A stretch of 64,000 nucleotides of DNA. It comes from Ferribacterium limneticum (GTDB lineage: Bacteria > Pseudomonadota > Gammaproteobacteria > Burkholderiales > Rhodocyclaceae). Location: NCBI RefSeq assembly GCF_020510565.1, contig NZ_CP075189.1, positions 2,030,501 to 2,094,500 of the forward strand, read 5' to 3'. A model generated the notes under the pieces. That model was not told the DNA's origin. It saw only the letters and a program-made list of their open reading frames with translations, and made no database searches. Of this stretch, positions 37,380 through 45,587 are shown piece by piece. The first letter of the stretch is position 1. Every line of letters starts with the position of its first letter. The position numbers were made by a program, and so were the translations under genes.

Positions 37380-38354
37380 GTGTTCAAGTTTTTGTCCTTT
37401 GTTTCAAAGAATCTGATCCTCGCCATTCCGGTCATGATGGTGCTTGGTTTCGGCTTTGGCCTGCTGGCGCCGACCGGCTGGCTCAAGTCGCTGATCGTGC
37501 CGCTGACCTTCCTGATGGTCTATCCGATGATGGTCACGCTCAAGCTGACCAAGGTGCTCGAAGGTGGCGACAGCAAGGCGCAACTGCTCGCCCAGCTGAT
37601 CAATTTCGGCATCATCCCCTTTGTTGCCTTCGGCCTTGGCCAGTATTTCTTCCCGGCTCAGCCCTATTACGCCATGGGCCTGCTGCTTGCCGCACTGCTG
37701 CCAACCTCGGGCATGACCATTTCGTGGACCGGTTTTGCCGGCGGCAACCTCGGCGCAGCCGTCAAGATGACCGTGCTTGGCCTGATCCTCGGCTCGCTGG
37801 CCACCCCGTTCTACGTTCAGTGGCTGATGGGCGCGGCGGTGCCGGTCGATCTGTGGGCAGTGTTTTCGCAGATCGTCTTCATCGTTTTCCTGCCCATGGT
37901 GGCCGGCCATTTCACCCAAAGCTACCTGCTCAAGAAGCACGGCCAGAAGGCTTTCCAGGCCGAATGGGGGCCGAAGTTCCCGCCCTTCTCGACCCTCGGC
38001 GTGCTCGGCATCGTCTTCGTCGCCATGGCCCTCAAAGCCCAGCAACTCGCTGCCCAGCCGGCCGAACTGCTGCTACTTGTTGGCCCGCTACTCGCCCTCT
38101 ACGGCGTCAATTACCTGCTCAGCACCCTCGTCGCCAAGGCCATGCTGCCGCGCGGCGACGCCATCGCGCTGGTCTACGGCACGGTCATGCGCAACCTGTC
38201 GATCGCCCTGGCCCTAGCCATGAACGCCTTCGGCAGCGCCGCCTCCGACGCCGCCCTGGTCATCACGCTGGCCTACATCATCCAGGTCCAGTCGGCGGCC
38301 TGGTACGTCAAGCTGACCGATGCGCTGTTCGGGAAAAAGCCGGTTCAGGGCTGA
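37380..38354 (+). CDS. Bile acid:sodium symporter (BASS/SBF) family transporter
   Basis: 324 residues with about ten membrane helices. The SBF-family core (PF01758 type) is visible, with helix-breaking polar motifs A-L-L-P-T-S-G-M-T-I-S-W-T and a C-terminal Y-G-T-V-M-R-N-L-S-I-A-L. The family includes sodium-coupled organic-anion transporters and the arsenite exporter Acr3; the substrate is not decided here. The GTG start is preceded by GGAG and fits the first hydrophobic segment. It is divergent from the efflux adaptor and convergent with the LysR gene. Confidence 0.85.
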   Translation: MFKFLSFVSKNLILAIPVMMVLGFGFGLLAPTGWLKSLIVPLTFLMVYPMMVTLKLTKVLEGGDSKAQLLAQLINFGIIPFVAFGLGQYFFPAQPYYAMGLLLAALLPTSGMTISWTGFAGGNLGAAVKMTVLGLILGSLATPFYVQWLMGAAVPVDLWAVFSQIVFIVFLPMVAGHFTQSYLLKKHGQKAFQAEWGPKFPPFSTLGVLGIVFVAMALKAQQLAAQPAELLLLVGPLLALYGVNYLLSTLVAKAMLPRGDAIALVYGTVMRNLSIALALAMNAFGSAASDAALVITLAYIIQVQSAAWYVKLTDALFGKKPVQG

Positions 38355-38381
38355 TGCTGCGCCCGCTGAGGGCGAGGTTCT

Positions 38382-38416
38382 GTGGTCATCTGCGGCATAG
38401 CAGCCCGGATGACCAC
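38382..38416. terminator. Hairpin after the BASS transporter gene
   Basis: GTGGTCATC and GATGACCAC form a 9-bp stem over a 17-base loop, 27 bp after the stop. No T-run follows on the plus strand; a short AAAAG follows. A weak terminator or 3'-end structure. Confidence 0.35.
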
Positions 38417-38537
38417 GGGAAAAGTTTATAACTGACTACCGATCCGTTTATCGGTTACCACTCAGCCAAGCTGAGACATTCGCGAATGACTGCAAAATAA
38501 TTCAGATTCCGAGATACAGCCGTCGATGGCAGACCAA

Positions 38538-39434
38538 TCATCTCAGCGCAGCACAGACATCTCTGATGTGATTACGTAGCCATCGATGCGCAGGATCTGC
38601 ATCCTGTCTCGGGTGCCAAAGCAATGAAACGGTGATCTCTGGCGTGGAAACCGGAATGGGGAAGCTATGCATGCCGGCGCGCAGGTTTCCGGTGTGTCGT
38701 TCGGGAACGCTGGCGATCAGGTCCGAGGCCCGAGCCAGGGCCAGCGCTGTCGAAAATCCGCCAACGATGGTGACGATCTTGCGTTCCAGCCCGAATGCGC
38801 CCAGAGCCTCATCAATCGGCCCCTTGTCCACACCCTGACGCGAGACGTAGACATGCCGTCCAGCCGCATAGCGGGCAGGCGTGACCTCCCCTTGGCTAAG
38901 CGGGTGCCCCATGCGAACGACGCCAATAAAACGGTCCCGGAACAAGGCCTGCACACGTAGTTCCGGCGCTGTCGTTTGCCCCACAACACCGGTTTCCAGA
39001 TCGACCAGCCCATCGCGCAGCGGCTTGCTGTCCTTGTCCGGTTTCTGCACGAAGCGCAGGCGCACGCCGGGTGCTTCCTCGCCGACGCGGGCGATCAACT
39101 CCGGTCCGAAATTTTCGACAAAACCCTCGCTGGTTCGCAGTGTGAAGGTTCTCGCCAGCTGTTTGAGATTGAGCTTTTCGGCCGGGCGTAAAACGGCCTC
39201 TCCATCCTGCACCAGTTGACCAACTCGCTCGCGCAGTTCGATGGCGCGCGGCGTCGGAACGAGACCGCGCCCGGCCCTGACCAGCAACGGATCGCCCGTC
39301 GTCTCGCGCAATCGCGCCAGCGCCCGGCTCATCGCCGACGGGCTGAGCCGCAGCCGCCGGGCAGCGCGTGCCACGCTGCCTTCGGCGAGCAAGACATCGA
39401 GGGTGAACAGCAGGTTTAGATCGGGTCGAGACAT
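38538..39434 (-). CDS. LysR-family transcriptional regulator
   Basis: 298 residues. N-terminal winged helix (about 5-65) with A-R-A-A-R-R-L-R-L-S-P-S-A-M-S-R-A-L-A-R-L-R, then a LysR substrate-binding domain (about 90-295). It is divergent from an MFS transporter gene over 142 bp, the common arrangement where the regulator controls the transporter. An ATATG/CATAT inverted repeat lies in the gap. The inducer is unknown. Confidence 0.93.
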   Translation of the reverse strand: MSRPDLNLLFTLDVLLAEGSVARAARRLRLSPSAMSRALARLRETTGDPLLVRAGRGLVPTPRAIELRERVGQLVQDGEAVLRPAEKLNLKQLARTFTLRTSEGFVENFGPELIARVGEEAPGVRLRFVQKPDKDSKPLRDGLVDLETGVVGQTTAPELRVQALFRDRFIGVVRMGHPLSQGEVTPARYAAGRHVYVSRQGVDKGPIDEALGAFGLERKIVTIVGGFSTALALARASDLIASVPERHTGNLRAGMHSFPIPVSTPEITVSLLWHPRQDADPAHRWLRNHIRDVCAALR

Positions 39435-39460
39435 GGGGCAACGATAGCAGTATTTATTTG

Positions 39461-39476
39461 ATATGTGGCGTCATAT
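39461..39476. promoter_or_regulatory. Candidate LysR-type operator
   Basis: ATATG and CATAT flank a 6-base centre between the divergent LysR and MFS genes, with the dyad form expected of a LysR site. It is short, so this is tentative. Confidence 0.35.
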
Positions 39477-39576
39477 GCATTCATAACCTGCAAATGCTGC
39501 GTCTTCCGCCATGTCATGCAAGGGCCTAGGATTCAGATAGCCCCATCGGAAGCGAAATACTTGAAAGGAGTTCACG

Positions 39577-41028
39577 GTGAAAACAATCGTTGCAGGACAC
39601 ATTGAAGCGGAGTCTCGAAGCATGGAAACAACGCCATCAGTGCGTTGGGCGCTGGCCAGCCTGGCGCTTTCAGTACTGCTGTCATCACTCGGTACGAGTA
39701 TTGCCAATGTGGCTTTGCCGAGCCTGGCGGAGGCGTTCAATGCCTCCTTCCAGGCAGTTCAGTGGATCGTCATCGCCTATCTGCTCGCCATTACCACCCT
39801 TATCGTCAGCGCCGGACGGCTGGGCGACATCGTTGGTCGCAGAAGGCTGCTGTTGATCGGAGTTTCGTTGTTCACGCTGGCCTCGCTTCTGTGCAGCATG
39901 GCGCCAACCCTGTGGCTGCTGATTGCTGCGCGGGCGCTGCAAGGGCTTGGCGCAGCGATCATGATGGCCCTCGCTATGGCCTTCGTCGGCGAGACGGTGC
40001 CGAAGGAAAAAACAGGCAGTGCAATTGGCCTGCTGGGAACGATGTCGGCAATTGGCACCGCGCTTGGCCCATCTCTTGGTGGCGCCTTGATTGCCGGGCT
40101 TGGTTGGCGGGCAATATTTTTCATCAACCTGCCGCTGGGGGTGCTGACGCTTTATCTCGCTCATCATTACCTGCCCATTGATCAAAGGAAAGCGAAAACA
40201 GAGCGCGCCGGCTTCGACACGATCGGCACGCTGCTCCTGGCCCTGACGCTTGCCGCCTATGCGCTGGCGATGACGACCGGACGCGGCAGTTTCGGTCAGC
40301 TCAACATGGCGCTGCTTTCGGCTGCCATTATCGGTGCCGGTCTTTTTATGTTTGCCGAAGCGAGAACTACATCACCTTTGATTCAAATGACGATGTTTCG
40401 CCAGCTTCAACTGAGTGCGAGCCTGGCCACCAGTGCCCTCGTGTCGACCGTGATGATGGCGACGCTGGTGGTCGGACCGTTCTACCTCTCTCGTTCGCTC
40501 GGGCTTGACGCGGCAATGGTGGGGCTCATCCTGTCGGTCGGCCCGGCGGTAGCTGCACTGACCGCCGCGCCGGCCGGGCGCTTGGCAGACCGCCTGGGCA
40601 CCCAACGCGTAACCATAGTCGGGCTCGTCGGCATGGCGACCGGCACCATCACGCTATCCATCTTGCCGACGACTTTCGGCATCTCCGGCTACCTCGCACC
40701 CATCGTCGTCATCACCGCCAGCTATGCGTTCTTCCAGACGGCCAACAACACGGCAGTAATGACTGATGTCAGTCCGGAGCAACGTGGCGCGATTTCCGGC
40801 ATGCTTAACCTGTCGCGCAACCTAGGGCTTATCACCGGCGCATCCGTCATGGGCGCCGTCTTCGCATTCGGATCGTCTTCGAGCGATATTGCTACTGCGT
40901 CCTCCGATGCCGTTGCCACTGGCATGCAGATAACGTTCGCCGTCGCGGCAGCTCTGGTTGTCGTTGCCCTTGCCATCGCCACTGGCGCTAATCGTCGCGC
41001 ATTCCGGAATCGACTCGCAGCTCCGTAA
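39577..41028 (+). CDS. MFS transporter, DHA2-like multidrug efflux family
   Basis: 483 residues with 14 predicted membrane helices. The DHA2-type motifs are present: N-V-A-L-P-S-L near the first helix, the inter-helix G-R-L-G-D-I-V-G-R-R-R-L, and motif C G-P-S-L-G-G-A-L-I. It should use the proton gradient to expel small organic compounds. The GTG start has an AAAGGAG site six bases upstream; an in-frame ATG 15 codons later is possible. The neighbouring divergent LysR gene probably regulates it. Confidence 0.9.
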   Translation: MKTIVAGHIEAESRSMETTPSVRWALASLALSVLLSSLGTSIANVALPSLAEAFNASFQAVQWIVIAYLLAITTLIVSAGRLGDIVGRRRLLLIGVSLFTLASLLCSMAPTLWLLIAARALQGLGAAIMMALAMAFVGETVPKEKTGSAIGLLGTMSAIGTALGPSLGGALIAGLGWRAIFFINLPLGVLTLYLAHHYLPIDQRKAKTERAGFDTIGTLLLALTLAAYALAMTTGRGSFGQLNMALLSAAIIGAGLFMFAEARTTSPLIQMTMFRQLQLSASLATSALVSTVMMATLVVGPFYLSRSLGLDAAMVGLILSVGPAVAALTAAPAGRLADRLGTQRVTIVGLVGMATGTITLSILPTTFGISGYLAPIVVITASYAFFQTANNTAVMTDVSPEQRGAISGMLNLSRNLGLITGASVMGAVFAFGSSSSDIATASSDAVATGMQITFAVAAALVVVALAIATGANRRAFRNRLAAP

Positions 41029-41278
41029 GCAGGAAATGTAGATTCGACAAACACAGGCCATCTCAATTCACGATGAAATCGGCAGTTTTGCGATCAGTAA
41101 CCTGCCAAAGCATCGCATCCGTCATGTGATAGCAAAAAGTCGCAGGCTGCCGGTAAAACCGAGGGGAAGCAGTCGCGCGACCGAGTATCAGCTGACCGGA
41201 AGGTGCATCAGGCAGCAGTCGGCCAGGTGCAGACTTTTCCCTACCTACTGCAAATGACTGCAAACCGTCAGGTAGCAG
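41029..41278. other. Intergenic region after the MFS gene
   Basis: About 250 bp between convergent MFS and TonB-like genes. It contains a short direct repeat (ACTGCAAA twice near 41247-41264) and a 6-bp hairpin CTACCT/AGGTAG around 41241-41275. The 12-mer AATGACTGCAAA here (41253-41264) also occurs at 38485-38496, on the far side of the LysR/MFS pair. I see no gene. Confidence 0.35.
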
Positions 41279-42124
41279 TCATCGTCCCCAGCGATAGATT
41301 TCCGTCTGTCGTTTCATTTCGCCTTCTTCCTGCTCAATGGTGTCGGCTGTCGAGTCCGTTACGCATTTTTCCTGGGAAGCATCGGCCGGAACGCGCTTCG
41401 GCGCACGATGCTTGACCTGTTCCTGTGGTGATTTGCCATCCCAGGCAAATGGATTCTTGAACGCGGGCGGGTCCGGCAGGCAGTCCAGGGTATAACTCGG
41501 CGGCCAGCCGGTCTCATAGGGCAGGAAAGAAATGGTCCGCTCGAATATCAGGGGCTGCCCGGTAGGGGTTGGTGGTAGCGGTGGCAAGGATTTGATGGCC
41601 TGCCACGCCAGTTTCGAAGCATTCTCGGAAGTGGACCACAACTCCTTGACGTTCGCGAGCGTGCCATTCGGGGCAATCTCAATGCGGAAACGCACCATCC
41701 CCTGACCGGGCCCTTCGACCGCTGTGCCCATCATGCTGCGCACCAGTTGTCCCCAATTATTGCGATAACGCTTGCTGTTCTTGAGCTTATAGGTGGAGGC
41801 CAATTGCCACTCTTCCGCACTCGGTGGCGGCGGCGCTTCCAGTGAGGCCGGGGTCTTGGCTGATGGCGCGACCAGCACCTCCGGCGCCGGTGCCGGATTT
41901 GCCTCACGGCGAGGTGTCGCGGTGCGCGGCGCAGATGCCCTGGGTTTCGCACGCTTAGGCAGAGGCGGTGCTGGCGCTTCCTGAACGTCTTCTCGAACTT
42001 GGGTGGCAATCCGGATTTCAATCGGTTCAGGGTTCTTCGCGATGCGCAATAGGTCGAATTGCCATCCAGCGACCAGGACGGCATGCAGTACCAGCGACAG
42101 CAGGAGCGGGATGCCCAACTTCAT
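41279..42124 (-). CDS. TonB/TolA C-terminal domain-like protein
   Basis: About 280 residues. A short N-terminal anchor helix (MKLGIPLLLSLVLHAVLVAGW) is followed by a Pro/Ala-rich stretch (about 40-110) and a TonB-type C-terminal domain (about 130-215) with V-R-F-R-I-E-I-A-P-N-G-T-L-A-N-V, ending in a charged tail of about 70 residues. This is the layout of energy transducers or of periplasmic proteins that borrow the fold. exbB and exbD are not adjacent, so a true TonB role is uncertain. The ATG follows GGAG; a GTG two codons upstream is less likely. It is divergent from the ArsR-rhodanese operon. Confidence 0.7.
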   Translation of the reverse strand: MKLGIPLLLSLVLHAVLVAGWQFDLLRIAKNPEPIEIRIATQVREDVQEAPAPPLPKRAKPRASAPRTATPRREANPAPAPEVLVAPSAKTPASLEAPPPPSAEEWQLASTYKLKNSKRYRNNWGQLVRSMMGTAVEGPGQGMVRFRIEIAPNGTLANVKELWSTSENASKLAWQAIKSLPPLPPTPTGQPLIFERTISFLPYETGWPPSYTLDCLPDPPAFKNPFAWDGKSPQEQVKHRAPKRVPADASQEKCVTDSTADTIEQEEGEMKRQTEIYRWGR

Positions 42125-42202
42125 ATGCACTCCATCGTTTCAGGCTGCATCGCGCAGGGTTGATTCCGCAAAAAAATTCCAACAGAGCATCGATGTTTAC
42201 AA

Positions 42203-42226
42203 ACAATCCAATAATCGTTAGATTGT
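42203..42226. promoter_or_regulatory. Operator-like inverted repeat before the ArsR-rhodanese gene
   Basis: ACAATC and GATTGT are separated by 12 bases; adjoining bases extend the dyad to 10 bp with two mismatches. It ends four bases before the ATG, where an ArsR-type repressor would block its own promoter. The gene has no Shine-Dalgarno, so the message may be leaderless. Confidence 0.5.
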
Positions 42227-42230
42227 AATC

Positions 42231-42890
42231 ATGAAACCAACCATTACCAAGTCCTACCTTTACGAACACGTTGCCCGCATCGGCAAGGCGATTTCCAGCC
42301 CGAAGCGCCTGGAACTCATCGAACTGCTCGCCCAAGGGGAGAAGACCGTCGAAACCCTGGCCGAACAGGCCCGCATCGACATGCGTCTGGCCAGCGCTCA
42401 TTTGCGCGCACTCCGCGAAGCCCGTCTGGTCGAAACCCGCCGCGAGGGCAAGTTCATTCACTACCGCTTGAGCGGCCCGGATGTCGCCCAGTTGTGGGTC
42501 AATGTAAGGGAAGTGGCCGAGGAGCACCTCGTTGAACTGCGGGTAGCGCTCGACCAGATGGCGGCATCTCCTGACGCCCTGTCGTCAGAAAGCCGTGAGA
42601 GCTTGCTGACCAAAGCGCGTAGCGGCGACATCGTGGTCATCGACGTTCGCCCTGAAGCGGAATACGTCGCCGGTCATCTGCCGTTCGCCCGTTCGCTCCC
42701 CCTCGCGGAATTGGAGAAGCGACTGGCAGACCTGCCGACCGGCAAGGAAATCGTTGCCTACTGCCGTGGCCCCTTCTGCCTGATGTCCGACGAAGCCGTG
42801 AAGCTGCTGCGCCAGCGCGGCTACACCGCCCACAAGATTACCGATGGCGTCAGCGAATGGCGTGCTGGCGGGCAACCCATCGAGAACTGA
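42231..42890 (+). CDS. ArsR-type regulator fused to a rhodanese domain
   Basis: 219 residues. N-terminal ArsR-family winged helix (about 15-85; S-S-P-K-R-L-E-L-I-E-L-L and M-R-L-A-S-A-H-L-R-A-L), then a rhodanese domain (about 115-215) with V-I-D-V-R-P-E-A-E-Y and the active-site loop Y-C-R-G-P-F-C-L-M-S. Fusion of a sulfur-transfer domain to a regulator suggests a persulfide- or polysulfide-responsive switch. It heads an operon with DsrE-like and rhodanese proteins and has an inverted repeat over its start. The fusion type is known in bacteria; the ligand here is inferred. Confidence 0.88.
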   Translation: MKPTITKSYLYEHVARIGKAISSPKRLELIELLAQGEKTVETLAEQARIDMRLASAHLRALREARLVETRREGKFIHYRLSGPDVAQLWVNVREVAEEHLVELRVALDQMAASPDALSSESRESLLTKARSGDIVVIDVRPEAEYVAGHLPFARSLPLAELEKRLADLPTGKEIVAYCRGPFCLMSDEAVKLLRQRGYTAHKITDGVSEWRAGGQPIEN

Positions 42891-42918
42891 AGTCAAACCA
42901 CAACAGAGGAGACAACTC

Positions 42919-43359
42919 GTGAAGCATCTATCCATCTTCGCCCTGTGCGGCACCCTGGCCTTCTCGGCCGTGGCCGCCGAAGTATCGATGGCCGTTCCCG
43001 GTGCCCAAACTGCCAATGGCCAGAAGGTACTGACCTTCATCGCCAAGGACCCACCGGGCCAGCGCTGTAACGGCAACCTCCAGGTCGCGGCTGAAGTCGC
43101 CAACACCTACCGTGTTCCGATTCAACTACTGCCGTCCACCCTAGCACCAGGCCTACCAGCTCCGGCCGTCTTCTACGGCACCCAACTCATCGTTGCTGAC
43201 GGCAAGGATTTCAACGGTGCGGCCAGCTACCAAATCGTTGCCGACGTTCTCGACTTGGAGAGCGTGCCGAAACAGGCTAAATCCGGCCTGCTCTTCCAGG
43301 AAGGCGTTCGCAAGGATTTCGATGCTTTGAAGGCCACCATCAAATCTGGCGGCAAGTAG
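42919..43359 (+). CDS. Small exported protein of the sulfur-handling operon
   Basis: 146 residues from a GTG that follows GAGGAGA; a longer frame from 42844 lacks a site and a signal. The signal peptide is MKHLSIFALCGTLAFSAVAA. The mature domain of about 125 residues contains one cysteine (G-Q-R-C-N-G-N), and its alternating beta/alpha pattern could be a thioredoxin-like fold, but I do not recognise it. It lies 28 bp after the ArsR-rhodanese gene and 29 bp before the DsrE-like gene, so a periplasmic sulfur role is inferred only from position. Confidence 0.75.
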   Translation: MKHLSIFALCGTLAFSAVAAEVSMAVPGAQTANGQKVLTFIAKDPPGQRCNGNLQVAAEVANTYRVPIQLLPSTLAPGLPAPAVFYGTQLIVADGKDFNGAASYQIVADVLDLESVPKQAKSGLLFQEGVRKDFDALKATIKSGGK

Positions 43360-43388
43360 CTATTTCAACAACAAACAGGGAGCCCACC

Positions 43389-43730
43389 ATGAACACCTTG
43401 TTCATTCTCAACGATGGCCCGTACGGAACGGAACGCAGCTACAACGCCCTGCGCCTGGCTCGCCAGCTCGGCAAGATGGAAGGTGAGACGGTCCGCGTCT
43501 TCCTGATGGGCGACGCAGTGGCCTGCGCCAAGAGCGGCCAAAAGGTGCCTGAGGGCTATTACAACGCCGGAGACATGGTGCGGATGGTCGGCGGTGAGGT
43601 GGGTCTCTGCGGCACTTGCATGGACGCCCGCGGCATGGGTATCGACCAGGTGGTCGAAGGCGCACGCCGCAGCACCTTGAAGGAACTCGCCGAATGGACG
43701 GCAGTCGCCGACAAGGTTCTGGTGTTCTGA
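43389..43730 (+). CDS. DsrE/DsrF-like sulfur relay protein
   Basis: 113 residues. The DsrE fold is recognised from L-F-I-L-N-D-G-P-Y-G-T-E-R-S-Y-N-A-L-R-L-A at the start and V-F-L-M-G-D-A-V-A-C-A near residue 40. Three cysteines are notable: C46 in the DsrE active-site position, and the pair L-C-G-T-C near residue 75. DsrE-type proteins carry persulfide between sulfur enzymes. It is cytoplasmic, although its neighbours on both sides are exported. Good RBS AGGGAG. Confidence 0.88.
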   Translation: MNTLFILNDGPYGTERSYNALRLARQLGKMEGETVRVFLMGDAVACAKSGQKVPEGYYNAGDMVRMVGGEVGLCGTCMDARGMGIDQVVEGARRSTLKELAEWTAVADKVLVF

Positions 43731-43768
43731 TTTCTCAAAGCAATACAACAACCCCAACAGGAGACAAG

Positions 43769-44221
43769 ATGTCATTCAAACTGATGCGTGCTGCCGTTTT
43801 GGCCCTCGCCGTTGTTACGGCCCCGGCCATGGCCAACGAGGAAGCGGTCAAGGCCATGGAGGAGTATCTGGACTTCGTCGATTACGGCGGCGCCACCATC
43901 TTCCCGGAACAAATTCCCAAGGAGGACTGGAAGCGTTTCTACGTTATCGATGCCCGGGACAAGGACCAGTACGCCAAGGAACACATTCCCGGTGCCGTGA
44001 ACATCGAATGGCGCCAGGTGCTGGCCAAACGCAGCAGCATCCCGAAGGACAAGCCGGTGCTTATCTACTGCAACACCGGCAGCCTTTCCGCTCAGGCTGG
44101 CTTCGCATTGCGCATCGCCGGTTACGATAATCTACGCATCCTGCAAGGTGGCTTTGCCGAGTGGAAAGCCAAAGGCGGCCTTGATGCAGCTGCCAAGGCC
44201 ACCGGCCAGGCGAAGCACTGA
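43769..44221 (+). CDS. Exported rhodanese-domain protein
   Basis: 150 residues. Signal peptide (MSFKLMRAAVLALAVVTAPAMA), then a single rhodanese domain with Y-V-I-D-A-R-D-K-D-Q-Y, H-I-P-G-A-V-N-I-E, and the persulfide-forming Cys in Y-C-N-T-G-S-L-S. It probably handles thiosulfate or polysulfide sulfane sulfur in the periplasm. The ATG follows AGGAGA. It is the fourth gene of the operon. Confidence 0.9.
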   Translation: MSFKLMRAAVLALAVVTAPAMANEEAVKAMEEYLDFVDYGGATIFPEQIPKEDWKRFYVIDARDKDQYAKEHIPGAVNIEWRQVLAKRSSIPKDKPVLIYCNTGSLSAQAGFALRIAGYDNLRILQGGFAEWKAKGGLDAAAKATGQAKH

Positions 44222-44229
44222 GGGGCAAC

Positions 44230-44814
44230 ATGAAGGGACGTGAAAGCGGCATGCCGGACGAGGTCTACTGGGACTCGTTTTTTCAGCCAGAAGGCATTCT
44301 CGACCGACTGCTGGTTACCCAAGGTGGCTGCTACAACCTGGTCGAATTCGGCTGTGGCTATGGGACCTTCAGTCTCCCTGCGGCAAAGCGCACGCGTGGC
44401 ATGGTCACAGCACTGGACATCGAACTTGTGATGGTTGAATTGGTGGCTGAACGAGCCAAGGCTGATGGCCTGCTCAATGTGCGAACCGAGCTGCGTGACT
44501 TTGTTGAGCATGGCACAGGCGTACCTGACGGCTCACAGGGACACGCGATGGTCTTCAATCTTCTGCACATCGAAGACCCGCTGGCCCTCCTGCGTGAAGC
44601 CTATCGAACGCTTCGACCGGGTGCCATTCTCTCGGTTATTCACTGGCGCAGTGACATTGAGACGCCTCGTGGGCCACCAATGGCTATTCGGCCCAAGCCC
44701 GAACAATGTGCCTCCTGGCTATCCGAGACTGGGTTTGATTCGGTGGTTCATGTGGACCTGGGGCCAAGCGCGCCCTACCACTTTGGGTTGCTGGCGCAAC
44801 GGCCGATGGCTTGA
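44230..44814 (+). CDS. Class I SAM-dependent methyltransferase
   Basis: 194 residues. Rossmann methyltransferase with L-V-E-F-G-C-G-Y-G-T-F near residue 38, the acidic A-L-D-I-E at the end of beta-2, and F-N-L-L-H-I-E-D-P-L-A-L-L-R-E-A. It starts 8 bp after the rhodanese gene and is probably the last gene of that operon. The substrate is unknown; methylation of a thiol or a metalloid would suit the setting, but that is speculation. A strong terminator follows. Confidence 0.85.
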   Translation: MKGRESGMPDEVYWDSFFQPEGILDRLLVTQGGCYNLVEFGCGYGTFSLPAAKRTRGMVTALDIELVMVELVAERAKADGLLNVRTELRDFVEHGTGVPDGSQGHAMVFNLLHIEDPLALLREAYRTLRPGAILSVIHWRSDIETPRGPPMAIRPKPEQCASWLSETGFDSVVHVDLGPSAPYHFGLLAQRPMA

Positions 44815-44823
44815 GACATGAAA

Positions 44824-44859
44824 AACCAGGGGCACCGGTTGCCACCGATGCCCCTGGTT
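44824..44859. terminator. Bidirectional terminator
   Basis: A long stem (AACCAGGGGCA / TGCCCCTGGTT, extended inside by CGGT/ACCG) separates the convergent methyltransferase and small secreted protein genes. A T-run follows on the minus strand and an A-run flanks it on the plus strand. Confidence 0.9.
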
Positions 44860-44864
44860 AACGC

Positions 44865-45212
44865 TTAGCGGTTCCGCCCTGGTCCCATACCACCACCGGG
44901 ACCCATGCCCCCCATACCACCTCCTGGCCCCATGCCGCGACCTTGTCCGCCTCCTTGAGCAGGCGGCGTATCCGGCAAGGTCACGCCTTTTTCCTTGGCA
45001 CGCAATTGCATCTGCTCGTGATGTTGCAGCCGGACTTGCTCACGCTCCTCAGCGGTTTTGGCCGCCTGAAGCTTGCTGCGATGCTCAATGCGTTCTTGAT
45101 TGGTCATCAATTGGCTGCCATAAATCGGGGCATCCGCGGCAAAGGAAGCTGAGGAAGCCATCAAACCCAGCGCAATAGCAGACAGGGTGATTTTCAAGGT
45201 GTTCTTGGTCAT
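44865..45212 (-). CDS. Small exported protein with Gly/Met/Pro-rich tail
   Basis: 115 residues from the ATG preceded by GGGAGAG; a longer frame adds 16 residues. Signal peptide MTKNTLKITLSAIALGLMAS through A-S-F-A-A. The mature part has a helical, charged stretch (Q-E-R-I-E-H-R-S-K-L-Q-A-A-K-T-A-E-E-R) and ends in G-P-G-G-G-M-G-G-M repeats. Similar conserved hypothetical proteins of betaproteobacteria show the same K-T-x-E-E-R-E-Q motif. Function is unknown; the Met-rich tail hints at metal contact, unproven. Confidence 0.75.
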   Translation of the reverse strand: MTKNTLKITLSAIALGLMASSASFAADAPIYGSQLMTNQERIEHRSKLQAAKTAEEREQVRLQHHEQMQLRAKEKGVTLPDTPPAQGGGQGRGMGPGGGMGGMGPGGGMGPGRNR

Positions 45213-45267
45213 TTTGCTCTCCCAAAAGGCGAATTCATCAAGGCTATGAAATACCTTCAACCATCAT

Positions 45268-45291
45268 GACGAGGTGTTTTTCCATCTCGTC
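45268..45291 (-). promoter_or_regulatory. Hairpin upstream of the Gly/Met-rich exported protein
   Basis: GACGAGATG and CACCTCGTC form a 9-bp stem (one G-U pair) around a 6-base A-rich loop, 56 bp before the start codon, in the likely 5' leader. Purpose unknown. Confidence 0.3.
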
Positions 45292-45516
45292 ACTTCAGTT
45301 ATAGCCGCAATTACAGAGAAATCCGGCGTTGCAACAAATAGTTGCAATTGGCGTAAGGGTGAGCGGCTGTAGTCAGCTTTTGGCCAGGAACAGACGTTAA
45401 TAATGGAAGTGTCGAGCGAGAACAACGAGGCGACAACCGCCGCCCGACACAAGCAGGTCAATGATGTGATTTCTGCTGCTTGTCGCCGATTCGTTTGAAT
45501 GGCCGAGCCATCGCGA

Positions 45517-45574
45517 TTCTGCAGTCAACCGGGCTTGCTACGGTCAACCGGAAAAAACGCCCAAAATTGAAATG
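45517..45574 (+). repeat. Dispersed repeat, two-headed copy
   Basis: A partial head CTGCAGTCAACCGGGC is followed at a 22-bp offset by the complete element TTGCTACGGTCAACCGG, AAAAAACG, CCCAAAATTGAAATG. The doubled head recurs in the copy at 32789-32855. Confidence 0.9.
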
Positions 45575-45587
45575 CAAAAACCCCGGA

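Noticed and set aside
44880..44960. Short repeats GGGACCC/CCCATACC-like as a CRISPR or satellite
   Set aside because: They encode the Gly/Met/Pro tail of a small secreted protein and have no spacer structure.
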